NCBI RefSeq assembly: GCF_050947335.1
Contig: NC_134984.1
Span: 12,629,926 to 12,693,925, forward strand
Source of the DNA: Megachile rotundata
Lineage: Eukaryota; Arthropoda; Insecta; Hymenoptera; Megachilidae
Direction: 5' to 3'
DNA length: 64,000 bases
Part shown: piece by piece, positions 62,185 to 64,000 of the stretch
Position numbering within the stretch: the first letter of the stretch is position 1
Layout: each line of letters opens with the position of its first letter
Program-made: the position numbers and the translations under genes
Notes under the pieces: model-generated
Seen by the model: only the letters and a program-made list of their open reading frames with translations
Databases searched by the model: none
Told to the model about the DNA's origin: nothing

Positions 62185-62209
62185 CATATGACACTTAAAT
62201 TGTCATATG
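62185..62209. repeat. Palindrome with 9-bp arms
   Basis: Arms CATATGACA and TGTCATATG are exact reverse complements around CTTAAAT. A decayed copy of the same block follows at about 62,250 (ACCACTTAAATTGTTATAAA). Confidence 0.75.
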
Positions 62210-62507
62210 AATTCATCAGTGTCATTATTAATTTAATACATTTAACGCAACCATGTATACCACTTAAATTGTTATAAATCATCAATATTATTAATTTATT
62301 AATTTACTTGACTGGACATATTCGTGTTAAAGTATCTAATTAAATTTTCAACCACTTCACTGTGGAAGTCGATTTATCGTATTACTCGTATTAATTGGAA
62401 CTATGAATAGCAAATATTAGTTGGAACTATGAATAACAAATGTAACAAAATACTGTGCACATATTTGATGAAATCTGTTTAAAGTAACAATAATACTTTT
62501 CGTAGCG

Positions 62508-62970
62508 CATGACGCACATGGTGCGTCACTACATCTGATACCTATCGAATGATACATTTGATATATCATTACTTCTAATACCTATCGAATGATGCATTTG
62601 ATATATCATTACTTTTAATACCTATTGAATGACGCACTTGATGCGTCATTACTTCTGATACCTATCTAATGACGCACCTAATGTGTCATTACCTCTTATA
62701 CCTATCTAATGACGCATCTAGTGCGTCATTACTTTTAATATATCTTGCATGTATCTGATGTGTTACTATTTTTAATACGATTCAAATGACGCACCTAATG
62801 CGTCATGACTTTTAATTAATAGCTATGGAATGACGCACCTGGTGTGTCATTATTTTTAATACGATTCAAACGACGCACCTAATGCGTCATGACTTTGATA
62901 CATCTAAAATGACGCACCTGGTGCGTTATTACTTTTAATACATCTGGTATGACGCACCTGATGCGTCATT
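62508..62970. repeat. 40-bp dyad minisatellite (family B), fourth dyad array
   Basis: About 11 units spaced near 40 bp, from TGACGCACATGGTGCGTCA (62,510) to TGACGCACCTGATGCGTCA (62,950). The spacers (TTACTTCTAATACCTATCGAA) match those at 54.7 kb. Early units are decayed (GATACATTTGATATATCA), yet still largely palindromic. Confidence 0.92.
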
Positions 62971-63260
62971 ATTTCAAACATATTTGTATTGTCAGTATTT
63001 GCCTTTCACATATATTAATGGCTCTATGAACATTTCGTCTTAAATAAAAAATTAAGAGCTAGAATGTATAATAATCCATTAAGCAATTTGCAAATGAACA
63101 AAACCTAAAATGATCATTTTCTTCTGAACAAAGTTAACTTGAATGAAAATAGCCATAAGATTAATGCAGTAAATTATTCGAAGAGCGCAGTAAAAGGAAC
63201 GTCGAATGAAAATGTCAATTCCAAGGTAATGACCCGCTCGACCCGTTTTTTCTGTTGCAG
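62971..63260 (+). other. Intron upstream of the 63.26 kb exon
   Basis: AT-rich sequence ending in the acceptor tract. No exon is visible between the dyad array and the acceptor. Confidence 0.45.
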
Positions 63261-63449
63261 TGAAATATCTGAGAGAGGTTACACCTTACTTCAGGAAAGC
63301 CTCGATCATCCAGGAAGTCGGTTGGGAGCTTCAGCGCGGTTTCCTCAGCGCGACGCCTCCGCCGCCGAAGTCACCACCGCGAGCGGATACTCGTTATCTC
63401 CCGTTGCAACTCTGCAGACTCACCAGGGCTCATCCTTCCTCGGATCCCG
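63261..63449 (+). CDS. Internal coding exon of an unidentified protein-coding gene
   Basis: This is the best coding candidate in the window. It is preceded by a pyrimidine-rich acceptor (TTTTTTCTGTTGCAG, ending at 63260) and followed by a consensus donor (GTAAGT from 63450). The exon is 189 nt. In the preferred frame it enters and leaves in phase 1, so it adds 62 complete residues and could be skipped without a frameshift. The peptide starts KYLREVTPYFRKASIIQEVG, which looks like an amphipathic helix. It continues into a proline-rich stretch (ATPPPPKSPPRADTR), then a basic/hydrophobic stretch (RYLPLQLCRLTRAHPSSDP). A second frame is also open across the whole exon, so the frame is preferred, not proven. 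I do not recognise the family. No partner exon with matching phase was identified in the window, so the flanking sequence is probably long introns. The splice sites are seen; function is unknown. Confidence 0.5.
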
Positions 63450-64000
63450 GTAAGTTTTCCTTCGACTATCTCCTTCGATCGATGCTCGAAAAGTCCTTTC
63501 GACGCGCGTAAACTCGTGCGAAAACGCGTTCCATGAGAACGTTAATTAACGATTCGTCAAAAAGACGGCTTCGTCGTTTAACGTCAGGTTAAGAATGAAC
63601 GAAAAAAAAATAACAGTTTCCTTCTTTTCTGAAGTCAAAGTTTGACGTACATTCTGCACGGAAATTTCGTAAACAGATGAATGTAATTTTAACTTTATGC
63701 ACTGATTACGTCTATGGAATGATACCTATTTAATGGAACGAGAAGCACAATTATTATGTAATTAACGCGAAGCTGACCAAGCTCTCAGGCGATTCTCTCG
63801 CGAAAACCCGTAATTTCGCCGTAACTTTGGTTACTTAATTTTCGTCGAGCTTGCATATTTTACGCAATCGCTGCCCGCGAAGCGCGGGTCAAAGCGTTTG
63901 ATAAAATGTCCTACCTCTAAGCACCAAATATCTACTCGATTGTCAAAGACAGTTCTGGAGAGGGGAATTCAAGTATAGGTCATACGTGTTAATCGGAGAT
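63450..64000 (+). other. Intron downstream of the 63.26 kb exon
   Basis: It begins with a GTAAGT donor. It is mixed to AT-rich and no further acceptor with an open frame was found before the window ends, so the intron probably continues beyond it. Confidence 0.45.

Larger units (their letters stand above)
60459..62507. other. Unique sequence, no supported gene
   Basis: Overlapping frames at 60,473-61,004 and 61,260-61,451 have no domain. The 62,180-62,290 part contains a diverged duplication around a CACTTAAATTGT word. A lone dyad at 61,337 is listed separately. Confidence 0.4.

Overview
This window looks like non-coding nuclear DNA of an insect, most likely a hymenopteran and possibly a bee. 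The support is indirect. There is no densely packed or operon-like coding sequence. CpG is plentiful outside the AT-rich stretches. Insect telomere-type CCTAA/TTAGG motifs are scattered inside ordinary sequence. The one convincing coding segment is a short exon bounded by a good acceptor and a consensus GTAAGT donor. I recognise no protein family, no rRNA, no tRNA, no known microRNA and no intact transposon. The species call is inference.

Layout. About 20 kb (my sum of visible boundaries, roughly 30 percent) is tandem repeat; the rest is unique intergenic or intronic sequence. 0-5 kb: a two-copy duplication (316-594), a roughly 150-bp satellite carrying CCTAA tracts (905-1900), unique sequence, then a 36-bp minisatellite (4431-5296). 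5-21 kb: mostly unique, with a 16-bp array (7405-7935), a 24-bp array (10200-10485), an 81-bp palindrome-bearing array (15391-16118) and a rearranged inverted repeat (17472-17831). 21-35 kb: the repeat-richest part, with an 11-bp TGCGTCAC array with higher-order structure, two 15-bp ACGCGT arrays, two more arrays of the 36-bp family in the opposite orientation, and a C-rich CCCAAATCCTCAAATT array. 35-48 kb: mostly unique, with a 44-bp TGACGCA dyad array and a 24-bp AT array. 48-58 kb: G-rich GGGAATTT arrays (one about 1 kb long and quadruplex-prone), a 145-147-bp satellite, and a C-rich CCAAATTCCCTAG array. 59-63 kb: two more 40-bp TGACGCA dyad arrays. 63,261-63,449: the coding exon, with intron on both sides.

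The main pattern is that a few minisatellite families recur. Four cores account for most arrays: CTACTTGTCTGAC (three arrays, both orientations), TGACGCA/TGCGTCA (five arrays plus a solitary copy), ACGCGTnGTAATCnA (two arrays) and GGGAATTT/CCCAAATT (several arrays, both orientations). Arrays whose unit is a multiple of 3, and mixed G-rich arrays without stops, give long but meaningless open frames of up to 387 codons. The most distinctive signal is the 19-bp TGACGCA-N5-TGCGTCA dyad, which repeats with 40- or 44-bp spacing; in several copies both arms carry matching changes.
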